This document shows, piece by piece, positions 9,214 to 17,348 of a stretch of 44,506 nt of DNA; position 1 is the first letter of the stretch; every line of letters starts with the position of its first letter. Origin of the DNA: Bradyrhizobium guangdongense (GTDB lineage: Bacteria; Pseudomonadota; Alphaproteobacteria; Rhizobiales; Xanthobacteraceae); NCBI RefSeq assembly GCF_006483445.1, contig NZ_PPPT01000105.1:1-44506 (forward strand). The letters are read 5' to 3'. Below the pieces are notes generated by a model. The model made no database searches, was not told the origin of the DNA, and was given only the letters and a program-made list of their open reading frames with translations. Both the position numbers and the translations under genes were made by a program.

Positions 9214-9663
9214 ATGAACAACAGGCTTCTCACGGGCCTCGTCGCGGCGACGGTCGCCGCGACCTTGGCCGTCGCATCGCCCGTGCTGGCGCGAGGTGGC
9301 GGCGGAGGCGGGCATGGCGGCTTCGGTGGCGGCATGCGCGGCGGCGGGATGCATATGGGTGGCGCCCATGTCGGTGGTGCGCATTTCGGCGGTGCCCGCT
9401 TTGCCGGCCCGGCCATGGGCCATGCCGCGTTCGGTCCGCGCTTTGCCGGAGCGCCGATGGCGCGCGCGGCCTTTGCTCCGCGTTTTGCCGGCGCTGGCTG
9501 GCACGGCCATCATCACGGCGTCTTCCGCCATCACCGCTTCCATCGCTTCGCCTTCATCGGCGCGCCGGCCATCTATGCCGGCTATTACGACGGGTGCTGG
9601 CGGCGGGCGCCGACGCCCTATGGCTGGCAATGGGTCAATGTGTGCGGGGATTATTGGTACTAA
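9214..9663 (+). CDS. Gly/His/Ala-rich secreted protein
   Basis: This 149-residue protein starts at an ATG preceded by AGGAGG at about 9199-9204. A Sec signal peptide (MNNRLLTGLVAATVAATLA, cleaved after VLA) is followed by a low-complexity mature region: a glycine run with interspersed His and Met (GGMRGGGMHMGGAHVGGAHF), Ala/Phe/Arg repeats of the type 'FAPRFAG', and a histidine cluster (WHGHHHGVFRHHRFHR). It ends in an aromatic segment, YYDGCWRRAPTPYGW and CGDYWY, with two Cys. Such proteins are common in Bradyrhizobium and usually have no assigned role. The His/Met richness makes metal binding in the envelope possible, which is speculation. Confidence 0.78.
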   Translation: MNNRLLTGLVAATVAATLAVASPVLARGGGGGGHGGFGGGMRGGGMHMGGAHVGGAHFGGARFAGPAMGHAAFGPRFAGAPMARAAFAPRFAGAGWHGHHHGVFRHHRFHRFAFIGAPAIYAGYYDGCWRRAPTPYGWQWVNVCGDYWY

Positions 9664-9757
9664 CGACGGACCGCACCATTGTCGCGATCGTCGCCGGGCA
9701 GTTCCGCCCTGCCCCGGAACGGGATAGTCTGGCGGCGATCGTCGCGCGGAGCATGTC

Positions 9758-10450
9758 ATGACCGGAGGGAGCCGCCGCATCCTGGTCGTCGAGGACGACC
9801 TGGAGACCGCAGGCCAGCTCGTGGAGGAGCTCACGACCTCCGGCTACGAGGTCGATCTCGCCGCCACCGGCCGCGAGGCGCTGAGCCACGGCGCCGCGCG
9901 CGACTATGCCGTCATCACCATCGACCGCATGCTGCCCGACATCGACGGCATCACCGTGATGCGGCAGCTCCGCGACGACGGCATCAGCACGCCGTTCCTG
10001 ATCATTTCGGCGCTCGGCGAGGTTGACGATCGCGTCCGGGGCCTGCGCGCCGGCGGCGACGATTATCTCGTCAAGCCGTACTCTTTCGTCGAATTGCTCG
10101 CGCGGCTGGAGGCGCTCGGTCGCCGCAGCGAGACCATCGCGAAGGAAACCATTTTGCGGGTCGGTGACCTCGCCATCGACCTGATCGCGCGCACCGCGAG
10201 CCGGCGGTCGCGAAAAATTCCGCTGCTGCCCCGCGAGTTCCAGTTGCTCGAATATCTCGTGCGCAACGAAGGCCGAGTCGTTTCCCGCGCGATGCTGCTG
10301 CAGCACGTCTGGGACCTGCATTTCGATCCCTCCACCAACATCATCGACGTTTATGTCGGCCGCGTCCGCCGCAAGGTCGACGATGCCCAGGCCTATCCGC
10401 TGATCCACACCATCCGCGGCATCGGATATTGTCTCCGTGCTCCTGGCTAA
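9758..10450 (+). CDS. OmpR-family response regulator
   Basis: This 230-residue two-domain regulator starts at an ATG with GGAG about 6 bases upstream. The receiver has the acidic pocket VVEDD (residues 11-14), a phospho-acceptor Asp56 in ITIDRMLPDIDG and the conserved Lys in DDYLVKPYSF. The C-terminal winged helix carries the OmpR-type recognition and wing sequence (VVSRAMLLQHVWDLHF, NIIDVYVGRVRRKVD, IRGIGYCLR). It overlaps the downstream histidine kinase by 14 bp, so the two are translationally coupled and form a cognate pair. Its target genes are not indicated by the neighbourhood; the pair sits next to, but converges with, the LuxR/pseudo-HtrA genes. Confidence 0.95.
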   Translation: MTGGSRRILVVEDDLETAGQLVEELTTSGYEVDLAATGREALSHGAARDYAVITIDRMLPDIDGITVMRQLRDDGISTPFLIISALGEVDDRVRGLRAGGDDYLVKPYSFVELLARLEALGRRSETIAKETILRVGDLAIDLIARTASRRSRKIPLLPREFQLLEYLVRNEGRVVSRAMLLQHVWDLHFDPSTNIIDVYVGRVRRKVDDAQAYPLIHTIRGIGYCLRAPG

Positions 10451-11504
10451 GACGCTCAAATCATCGACCTTCAGGCTGGCGCTGATCGCGATCGCGACAT
10501 TCGGCCTGATCGTCTCCGGGATCATCGCCTATGTTTATTTCGCGACGCTTGCCTATGTGCGCGGCAGGGTCGGCGATGTCGGCGGTCACGACAGCTTTGC
10601 GGCGACGATCGAGCTCGCACTGATCGCGTTTGCCGTGCTGCTGCTGGTGCTGGCCGGCGTTGCGGCCGTGCTGGTGACGCGGCGCACGGTGGGACGGATC
10701 GAGCAGATCAACGCCACCAGCCGCGCCATCATGCTGTCCGGCCTCGACCAGCGCATCCCGCTGCGTGGCAGCCACGACGAATGGGACCGCGTCGCGGAAA
10801 ACCTCAACCAGATGCTCGACCGCATCGAGACGCTGATGGGCGAGGTCAAGCAAGTCAGCGACAACGTCGCGCATGATCTGCGCACGCCGCTGACGCGGAT
10901 GCGCGGCCGGCTGGAGAAGGCCTATCATGCGCCCCGCGACAGCGAGGCTGACGCGGCGCTGATCGGTGACACCATCGCCGATCTCGACGCCGTGCTCGGC
11001 ATGTTCACCTCGATCACGCGGATCTCGGAAATCGAGACCCGCGCCCGCAAGGGTGCATTCCGTGAGCTCAATCTGACGGAGATCGCCGGCGAGGTCGTCG
11101 AGCTCTACGACGCCGCGGCCGAGCAGAACGGTACTGATCTCATTTTGGCTGGAGATAGCGACGTGCCTGTCACCGGCGACCGCGACTTGCTGTTCGACGC
11201 AATATCCAATCTCGTCGACAACGCGATCAAGCACGGCCGTGCGAAGGGCCGCGTGCTCGTCACCTGCAAGGCTGTCGAAAGCGGCGCGGTGATTTCCGTG
11301 GCCGACGATGGCCCCGGCATTCCCGCCGACCAGCGCGACCACGTCTTCAAGCGCTTCTACCGGCTGGAACAGAGCCGCTACGCGCCGGGTAATGGCCTTG
11401 GGCTGAGCCTCGTCGCCGCGGTCTCGCGGCTCCATGGTGCGGCGATCGAGCTTTCGGACACCGCGCCAGGCCTGGTATTCAAGCTCACATTTCCTAGAGA
11501 TTGA
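10437..11504 (+). CDS. membrane sensor histidine kinase
   Basis: The protein is 355 residues from a GTG start inside the 3' end of the response regulator gene. Two membrane helices (about 13-35 and 58-80) enclose a loop of only about 20 residues, so no ordinary periplasmic sensor domain is present. A HAMP linker follows, then the dimerisation domain with phospho-acceptor His146 (SDNVAHDLRTPLTRM). The ATPase domain has an N box (LVDNAIKHG), G1 (VADDGPGIPADQRD), F box (FKRFYRLEQSR) and G2 (NGLGLSLVAAV). It is a complete EnvZ-type kinase for the regulator upstream. The stimulus is probably sensed in or at the membrane. The 3' end overlaps the convergent LuxR-type gene by 11 bp. Confidence 0.94.
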   Translation: MLLAKTLKSSTFRLALIAIATFGLIVSGIIAYVYFATLAYVRGRVGDVGGHDSFAATIELALIAFAVLLLVLAGVAAVLVTRRTVGRIEQINATSRAIMLSGLDQRIPLRGSHDEWDRVAENLNQMLDRIETLMGEVKQVSDNVAHDLRTPLTRMRGRLEKAYHAPRDSEADAALIGDTIADLDAVLGMFTSITRISEIETRARKGAFRELNLTEIAGEVVELYDAAAEQNGTDLILAGDSDVPVTGDRDLLFDAISNLVDNAIKHGRAKGRVLVTCKAVESGAVISVADDGPGIPADQRDHVFKRFYRLEQSRYAPGNGLGLSLVAAVSRLHGAAIELSDTAPGLVFKLTFPRD

Positions 11505-11865
11505 TCACGCCGCGGCGGGCGGCGTGTGCGACCGCATCGGTGCGGCCGGTGGCATCGAGCTTGTCGAGCAGCGAGCCGACATGGAACTTCACGGTATGCA
11601 CGGAAATGCCGAGCTGGCGCGCGATCATCTTGTTCGAGGCGCCCTCGGCCATCAGGCCGAGCACGTCGAGCTCGCGCGGCGTCAGCTCGAATTCGGTGGG
11701 CGCAGTCGCGCTGCCGTTCCGCGCGACGATCGAAAGCGCGGCTTCACCGGGAGCGGCGAGGCGCAGGCCGGCGACGCCATCGAGCATCGCCGCCAGCCGG
11801 TCGGCCAGCACGGGGTCGTCGATCTCTACCGAGATCGCGATATCAGTCGTTTCGTCTGCGCTCAC
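11494..11865 (-). CDS. LuxR-type helix-turn-helix protein with reduced receiver-like N-terminus
   Basis: This 123-residue protein starts at a GTG overlapping the TGA of the upstream HtrA-like gene (GTGA, 4-bp overlap). Residues about 58-121 form a full LuxR/FixJ-type DNA-binding domain (FELTPRELDVLGLMAEGA, NKMIARQLGISVHTVKFHV). The N-terminal 50 residues resemble the start of a response-regulator receiver (IDDPVLADRLAAMLDGVAGL), but the part that would contain the phospho-acceptor Asp and signalling Lys is missing. Phosphorylation control is therefore unlikely, and control may come from the coupled upstream protein. It probably acts as a transcription factor; no target is evident beyond possible autoregulation. 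Confidence 0.88.
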   Translation of the reverse strand: MSADETTDIAISVEIDDPVLADRLAAMLDGVAGLRLAAPGEAALSIVARNGSATAPTEFELTPRELDVLGLMAEGASNKMIARQLGISVHTVKFHVGSLLDKLDATGRTDAVAHAARRGVINL

Positions 11866-12728
11866 GCCTCGGGCCTCTCGGCGATCACGACCTTGAAGCT
11901 CACGGGTTCGCCGCCACGGCGCACCGCGACATCGACGGTCGCGCCGACGCTTTGCGGGCCCAGCGTCCGGGCCAGTGCGCGCACGCCGGAGAGTTTTTCG
12001 GCGTTGACGGCGACGATCACGTCACCCTGCCGGATGCCGGCAGCGGCCGACGGGCCGCCCTTGTCGACGTTCATCACCATCGCGCCGACGCCGTCATCGA
12101 GCCGCACCGGTTGCAGGCCAAGCCCGAGATAACCACGAGCAATGCGGCCGCGCGTCTCGAGCTGGGTCGCAACGCGTGTGATCGTCGCAGCCGGAATGAC
12201 AAGCACACGCCGCGGTCCCAGCACGGCCATGCCGAACGCCTGGCCCGATGCGTCCAGCGCGAGCCCGCCCTGCTGGCTGTGGTGCAGGCGGACATCGAGC
12301 TCGATCCGCGCGTCGATCTCGCCGCCGCGCAGGCTCTTCCATGGTGCGCCCGCCAGCGACACCAGGCCGAGGCCTGCCGTCGCCGCACCGCGGTCGGAAG
12401 CGACCACGACTGCGAGCGAGCCCAGCGCGGGCACGGTCGGCGACAGCGCGGCCGGGGCGATGTCGGTCTCGACGCGCAGTAGCGCGATGTCGGTGGTGTG
12501 GTCGCGGCCGGCGATCGTGGCCGGCTTGGTGCTGCCGTCGGGCAGCCTGATCTCGACGTCGCCCTCATCTGCCAGCGCCTCGTCGGCGGTGATGATGAGG
12601 CCGGGCTTCCAGACGAAGCCGGAGGCGCGCTGGCGATGGGAATGCACGGAGACAACGGACGGCGCGGTGCGTGCGACGACGTCGGCAACAGCGGACGAGA
12701 GCGCGGCGAGGGATGTGGAATCGGTCAT
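11862..12728 (-). CDS. HtrA/DegP-like S1C protein with PDZ domain, catalytically inactive by sequence
   Basis: The protein is 288 residues from the ATG beginning MTDSTSLAAL; an in-frame upstream ATG at 12836 would add an unlikely leader. Residues about 15-185 align without gaps to the key blocks of DegP-type proteases. In the first block, GLIITADEALADEG has Glu50 where DegP has its catalytic His. Asp80 in DHTTDIALLRVE is kept. In the nucleophile block, LHHSQQGGLALD places Gln153 where GNSGG has its Ser. Residues about 197-285 form a PDZ domain (RGYLGLGLQPV, GPSAAAGIRQGDVIVAVN). There is no signal peptide, so it is probably cytoplasmic. It is likely a peptide-binding pseudoprotease, coupled to the LuxR-type regulator downstream. 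Confidence 0.86.
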   Translation of the reverse strand: MTDSTSLAALSSAVADVVARTAPSVVSVHSHRQRASGFVWKPGLIITADEALADEGDVEIRLPDGSTKPATIAGRDHTTDIALLRVETDIAPAALSPTVPALGSLAVVVASDRGAATAGLGLVSLAGAPWKSLRGGEIDARIELDVRLHHSQQGGLALDASGQAFGMAVLGPRRVLVIPAATITRVATQLETRGRIARGYLGLGLQPVRLDDGVGAMVMNVDKGGPSAAAGIRQGDVIVAVNAEKLSGVRALARTLGPQSVGATVDVAVRRGGEPVSFKVVIAERPEA

Positions 12729-12908
12729 GGCAAGGCTCCTGTTGTCTCCAATCTGGGATGTCGGGCCGATTTGCGAAACTGGCCGGATGGGGAGGACTGC
12801 ACCTGTGGTGCTCGGGTAGGCCGATTCGACGAACATGTGATTGGGAGCCGGTCACGGGAAAGTGTAGCAACGCCTTCAATTGCCGCCCTCAATCCTCGCG
12901 AGCCCTGA

Positions 12909-13889
12909 ATGAAGACCCTCGACCTCACCCGCCGCACGCTGCTTCATCTGGCCGGCGCCACCTCGCTTGCGATGGCGGCTGCCGCTGCGGCGCGGGCCGA
13001 GGGCAACCCGCAAGGTGGGGGTCAAGGCAGCGGGCCGACCTACGCCAGCCGCACGCCGATGCGGGTCGGCATGGTGACGCTGCGGGTCATGCAGCTCGAT
13101 GTCGTCACCGATTATTATCGCGACGTGCTCGGGCTGACCGTGATGGAGCGCTCCGCCACCTCAGCGCAACTCGGTGCCGGCGGCGTCACACTGCTGGTGC
13201 TGGAGGCGCGTCCCGATGCTGCGATCGAGCCGCGCAGCGCGGCCGGCCTCTATCACACCGCGTTCCTGATGCCGACGCGGAAGGATCTCGCGCGCTGGCT
13301 GGTGCACGCGGCCTCGCACAAGGTGCCGCTGTCGGGCTTTGCCGACCATCTCGTCTCGGAATCCGTCTATCTCGACGATCCCGAAGGCAATGGCATCGAG
13401 GTCTATGCCGACCGCGATCCCTCGCAATGGCAGTGGAGCGAGGGTTCGGTGAAGATGGCGACCGACGAGCTCAACATCCCGGACTTACTGTCACTCACGA
13501 ACACGCGGGTCAGCGACTATGCCAAGGCGCCGGACGGAATGCGGGTGGGCCACATGCACCTGCGCGTCGGCGATCTCGTGCAGGCCGAAAAATTCTATCA
13601 CGGCTCCGTCGGCCTCGATCCGACACGCAAGCGTAACGGCGCCGCGTTTCTGTCGTCGGGCCGCTATCACCACCATCTCGGCATGAACGTGTGGCAGAGC
13701 CAGGGCGCGGGCGTGCGCGACGACAGCATGACCGGGCTCGCCTGGTTCTCGCTGGTCACCGAGAAACCCGATCTCCTCGCCGCCCAGGAAACGCGCCTGC
13801 GCAAGGCCGGCGCCAAGCTCGAGGCGCTCGCAAATGGCGTCGAGGCCGTCGACCCCTGGGGCACGCGGGTGCGGCTGATCAAGGTTTGA
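12909..13889 (+). CDS. Tat-exported CatE-like VOC family protein (catechol-2,3-dioxygenase type)
   Basis: This 326-residue protein opens with a twin-arginine signal (LTRRTLLHLAGATSLAMAAA, cleavage near ARA-EG). Four VOC modules follow. H116 (LYHTAF), E164 (DDPEGNGIEVYAD) and H215 (VGHMHLRV) are the likely metal ligands, as in CatE-type proteins; the first module has Met55 at the usual His position and the last lacks the Glu, a pattern I recall for that family too. The YHHHLGMNVW segment is also typical. The expected activity is extradiol cleavage of a catechol or a related Fe/Mn-dependent reaction. Export by Tat fits cofactor loading in the cytoplasm but is unusual for an aromatic ring-cleavage enzyme, so the real substrate may differ. 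Confidence 0.84.
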   Translation: MKTLDLTRRTLLHLAGATSLAMAAAAAARAEGNPQGGGQGSGPTYASRTPMRVGMVTLRVMQLDVVTDYYRDVLGLTVMERSATSAQLGAGGVTLLVLEARPDAAIEPRSAAGLYHTAFLMPTRKDLARWLVHAASHKVPLSGFADHLVSESVYLDDPEGNGIEVYADRDPSQWQWSEGSVKMATDELNIPDLLSLTNTRVSDYAKAPDGMRVGHMHLRVGDLVQAEKFYHGSVGLDPTRKRNGAAFLSSGRYHHHLGMNVWQSQGAGVRDDSMTGLAWFSLVTEKPDLLAAQETRLRKAGAKLEALANGVEAVDPWGTRVRLIKV

Positions 13890-13953
13890 TCGCGGGCACG
13901 GGCATTGCTAAGACCTGGAGAGTGCAATCCAGCCTCCCGGGATCCAACCCGAC

Positions 13954-14829
13954 ATGCCCGAATTCCACGGCGTATTCCCCTATCTCGTCTCGCCCGTCGA
14001 TGCCGACGGCACCGTGCGCACGAAGGTGCTGGGCAAACTCTGCGACGATCTGATCGGTGCCGGCGTCCACGGCCTGACGCCGCTCGGTTCGACCGGCGAA
14101 TTCGCCTATCTCAATGCCGCGCAGCGCACGGCCGTGGTGCAGACCACGATCGAGGCCACGAAGGGCCGCGTTCCCGTGGTGGCCGGGGTCGCCTCTACCT
14201 CAACGGCTGATGCGGTGGCGCAGGCCAAGGCCTACCAGAAGCTTGGCGCCAACGGCATTTTGGCGATCATGGAGGCCTACTTCCCGATCGCGGACGCGCA
14301 GATCGAGTCCTATTTCCGCGCCATCGCCGACGCCGTCGACATTCCCGTCGTCATCTACACCAATCCGCAATTCCAGCGCTCCGACCTCACGCTCGATGTC
14401 ATCGCGCGCCTCGCCGAGCATCCGCGCATCGGCTACATCAAGGATGCCTCGACCAATACCGGGCGCCTGCTCTCGATCATGAACCGCTGCGGCGACGGCA
14501 TTCGCGTATTCTCGGCCTCCGCCCATATTCCGGCGGCCGTGATGCTGATCGGTGGCCTCGGCTGGATGGCGGGACCGGCCTGCATCATTCCGCGCCAGAG
14601 CGTCGAACTCTACAACCTCTGCAGGGCCGGCCGCTGGGATGCAGCCATGACGCTGCAACGGAAGCTGTGGCGGATCAACGAAGCCTTTGCCCGTTTCAAC
14701 CTGGCCGCCTGCATCAAGGCGGGCCTGTCGATCCAGGGCTATGACGTCGGCGATCCCGTCCCGCCGCAGGCCGCGCTGACGGCCGAGCAGCGCAAGGTCG
14801 TGGAAGCGGCGTTGCGGGAGGTGGGCTAA
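13954..14829 (+). CDS. dihydrodipicolinate synthase/N-acetylneuraminate lyase family protein
   Basis: This 291-residue class I aldolase of the DapA superfamily has [13 protein letters not shown] (residues 41-53, in place of the usual GTTGE). The catalytic Tyr135 lies in VVIYTNP and the Schiff-base Lys163 in GYIKDAS. The Arg of the DapA pocket that binds the substrate carboxylate was not identified with confidence, so lysine biosynthesis is not claimed. Isolated family members of this kind act on 2-keto-3-deoxy sugar acids, hydroxyproline-derived acids or aromatic pyruvates. It sits downstream of the VOC gene (64 bp) and may share its transcript. A palindromic repeat follows the stop. Confidence 0.86.
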   Translation: MPEFHGVFPYLVSPVDADGTVRTKVLGKLCDDLIGAGVHGLTPLGSTGEFAYLNAAQRTAVVQTTIEATKGRVPVVAGVASTSTADAVAQAKAYQKLGANGILAIMEAYFPIADAQIESYFRAIADAVDIPVVIYTNPQFQRSDLTLDVIARLAEHPRIGYIKDASTNTGRLLSIMNRCGDGIRVFSASAHIPAAVMLIGGLGWMAGPACIIPRQSVELYNLCRAGRWDAAMTLQRKLWRINEAFARFNLAACIKAGLSIQGYDVGDPVPPQAALTAEQRKVVEAALREVG

Positions 14830-14840
14830 CTCTATCCCCT

Positions 14841-14920
14841 CGTCATGGCCGGGCTTGACCCGGCCATCCACGTCTCACCGCGCGGAAACGTGGATGCCCG
14901 GGACAAGCCCGGGCATGACG
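14841..14920. repeat. palindromic intergenic repeat (80 bp)
   Basis: Two 33-base arms, 14841-14873 and 14888-14920, are inverted copies with 30 of 33 positions matching, around a 14-base loop. Each arm contains two internal GC-rich half palindromes of the type GGCCGGGCTTGACCCGGCC, so the unit can fold as a long stem or as two smaller hairpins. The wording (cgtcatgcccgggcttgtcccgggcat) is of the kind that recurs many times in Bradyrhizobium and Rhodopseudomonas genomes. It may end the transcript of the DapA-like gene. Confidence 0.85.
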
Positions 14921-15014
14921 AAAATGTGGGTTTGGCAGCCTAAAACCGCGGCTGGTCTCGCCAGCATCCATCCGCTAAAAGGCGGCCCGCGCTTCACTTT
15001 GAGGACCCATTGGA

Positions 15015-17339
15015 ATGAACATTCTTCCCGGCAATTTGCGTTTCGGGGCGGGACTACCCGTCAAGCGTTTGGAAGACCAGAGGCTGCTCACCGGGAAGGG
15101 ACAGTTCATCGACGACAAGCCGGAGGAGGGCGCGCTGTGGCTGCACGTGCTGCGCTCGCCGCACGCGCATGCCAAGATCGTGTCGATCGACACCAGCGCC
15201 GCCAGCGCGATGGAGGGCGTGACCGCGATCTACACCGGCGCCGATCTAGTTAAGGACAATATCGGCGAGATCCCAACGCTCAACATCTTCAAGCGCCCCG
15301 ACGGCAAGCCGATGACGGTGCCGCCGCGGCGCCTGCTCGCCCATGAGATCGTGCGCTATGCCGGCGAGTCCGTCGCGGCCGTGGTCGCGACGTCGCGCGT
15401 GCTGGCGCAGAGTGCGGCCGAGGCAATCGTGGTCGAGTACGAGGTGCTGCCTGCCGTCGTCGATCCCGTTGAGGCCGTGAAGGCCGGCGCGCCCGTCGTG
15501 TGGGGTGAGGCGCCCGACAACATCGTCGGTGCGATGTCCTATGGCGACGCCGCCAAGGTCGACGAGGCCTTTGCGAAGGCCGCGCATACCGTCGAGCTCG
15601 ACATCGTCAGCCAGCGGCTCGTGCCGTCGGCGATGGAGCCCCGCTCGACCATTGCCGAGATCGAGAAGAAGACCGGCCGCCTGCTGCTGCATGTGCAATC
15701 GCAGACGCCGGCCTCGACCCGTGACGTGCTCGCCGGCGCCATCCTGAAGCGGCCGCCGGACAGCGTGCGCGTGCTGGTCGGCGACATCGGCGGCGGCTTT
15801 GGCCAGAAGACCAATCTTTATCCGGAAGACGGCATCGTCGCCTACGCCGCGACCAAGCTGAACAAGAAGATCCGCTGGCGCGGCGACCGCACCGACGAGT
15901 TCGTCGGCGGCACCCATGGCCGCGATCTCACCTCGACGGCGTCCTTCGCGCTCGACGAGAAGGGCAAGGTGCTGGCCTATCGCGTCAGGTCGATCGGCTG
16001 CACCGGTGCTTACTCCTCGGGTGCGGCGAACATCATCCCGCTGGTGCTCGGCCCCTTCGTGCAGACCGGCGTCTACGATCTGCCGCTGGTGCATTTCGAA
16101 GTGAAGACGGTCATGACCCACACCGCACCTGTGGGCGCGTATCGTGGAGCAGGTCGCCCCGAAGCCGTGTTCATCGTCGAGCGTCTCTTCGATGCCGCTG
16201 CACGCAAGATCGGCATGGATCCGCGCGCGATCCGGAAAGTGAACTACATCAAGCCGGCGCAGCTGCCTTACACCAACGCTGCCGGCCAGGTTTACGACTC
16301 CGGCGCCTTCGCTCACATGCTCGACCGCGCCACAAAGCTCGCCGACTGGGATGGCTTTGCCGCGCGTAAGCGCGCCGCCAAGAAGAAAGGCCTGCTCTAT
16401 GGCCGCGGCCTGACCTCCTACATCGAATGGACCGGCGGCCGCGCGCATACCGAGAAGGTCAGCCTGCATGCGACCTCGCAGGGCCGCGTCATCCTGCATT
16501 CCGGCACAATGGCGATGGGGCAGGGCTTGCAGACCACCTACACCCAGATGATCTCGGATACGCTCGGCATTCCCATGGACAAGATCGACGTCGTGCAGGG
16601 CGATACGGATCTGGCCACCGGTTTCGGCAGCGTCGGCTCGCGCTCGCTGTTCGTTGGCGGCACGGCCGTGGCGGTCTCCTCCAACGACATGATCCAGAAG
16701 GCGCGCGAAAAGGCCTCGAACGTGCTGGAGACCTCGGTCGAGGACATCGAGTACAAGGGTGGCATGCTCACCGTCGTCGGCACCGACCGCCGCATCAGCC
16801 TGTTCGAGCTCGCCGAGAAGGAAAGCGGCGCCAAGCTCAGCGTCGATTCCGAAGGCGAGGTCGACGGTCCGAGCTGGCCGAACGGTACGCATATCTGCGA
16901 GGTCGAGATCGACCCTGAGACCGGTGTCTCCAAGGTCGTGCGCTACACCACGGTCGACGACGTCGGCGTTGCCGTGAACCCGATGCTCGTGACCGGACAG
17001 ATCCATGGCGGCGTCGCGCAGGGTATCGGGCAGGCTCTGTACGAAGGCGTGTCCTACGATGCCGAAGGACAGCTCCTCACCGCGAGCTACCAGGACTATT
17101 GCATCCCGCGCGCCGACGATGTCCCGCCGATCGAGGTGACGCTCGACGACTCCGCACCGTGCCGCACCAATCCGCTCGGTGCCAAAGGCTGTGGCGAATC
17201 CGGCGCCATCGGCGGCCCGCCCTGCGTCACCAACGGCGTGATGGACGCGCTCAGCGAGCTCGGCATCACCCAGCTCAACACGCCACTGACGCCGCAGAAA
17301 ATCTGGCAGGCGATCAGGGACGCGAAGGTGGACGCGTAA
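15015..17339 (+). CDS. form II CoxL-type molybdopterin hydroxylase large subunit
   Basis: This 774-residue xanthine oxidase-family large subunit starts at an ATG with GAGGA about 9 bases upstream. The N-terminal a/b hammerhead domain (KRLEDQRLLTGKGQFIDD) is followed by the Mo-cofactor binding region, with DIGGGFGQK, VGAYRGAGRPEA and GAKGCGESGAIGG. The AYRGAGR loop (residues 375-381) is the form II signature; true aerobic CO dehydrogenases (form I) carry AYxCSFR. Glu728 is the expected catalytic base. It therefore probably hydroxylates an organic substrate such as an aldehyde or N-heterocycle rather than CO. No FAD (CoxM) or 2Fe-2S (CoxS) subunit gene is adjacent, so its partners must lie elsewhere. 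Confidence 0.9.
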   Translation: MNILPGNLRFGAGLPVKRLEDQRLLTGKGQFIDDKPEEGALWLHVLRSPHAHAKIVSIDTSAASAMEGVTAIYTGADLVKDNIGEIPTLNIFKRPDGKPMTVPPRRLLAHEIVRYAGESVAAVVATSRVLAQSAAEAIVVEYEVLPAVVDPVEAVKAGAPVVWGEAPDNIVGAMSYGDAAKVDEAFAKAAHTVELDIVSQRLVPSAMEPRSTIAEIEKKTGRLLLHVQSQTPASTRDVLAGAILKRPPDSVRVLVGDIGGGFGQKTNLYPEDGIVAYAATKLNKKIRWRGDRTDEFVGGTHGRDLTSTASFALDEKGKVLAYRVRSIGCTGAYSSGAANIIPLVLGPFVQTGVYDLPLVHFEVKTVMTHTAPVGAYRGAGRPEAVFIVERLFDAAARKIGMDPRAIRKVNYIKPAQLPYTNAAGQVYDSGAFAHMLDRATKLADWDGFAARKRAAKKKGLLYGRGLTSYIEWTGGRAHTEKVSLHATSQGRVILHSGTMAMGQGLQTTYTQMISDTLGIPMDKIDVVQGDTDLATGFGSVGSRSLFVGGTAVAVSSNDMIQKAREKASNVLETSVEDIEYKGGMLTVVGTDRRISLFELAEKESGAKLSVDSEGEVDGPSWPNGTHICEVEIDPETGVSKVVRYTTVDDVGVAVNPMLVTGQIHGGVAQGIGQALYEGVSYDAEGQLLTASYQDYCIPRADDVPPIEVTLDDSAPCRTNPLGAKGCGESGAIGGPPCVTNGVMDALSELGITQLNTPLTPQKIWQAIRDAKVDA

Positions 17340-17348
17340 ATCTCCGCT

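Noticed and set aside
12909..13889. Loss of the metal site in the VOC protein (Met55 for His, no C-terminal Glu)
   Set aside because: H116, E164 and H215 can form a 2-His-1-Glu site between modules 2 and 3, and the same substitutions are recalled for CatE-type relatives.
15246..17006. 586-codon open frame on the minus strand opposite the CoxL-type gene
   Set aside because: It is antisense to a recognised enzyme gene and has no family signature or ribosome-binding site.
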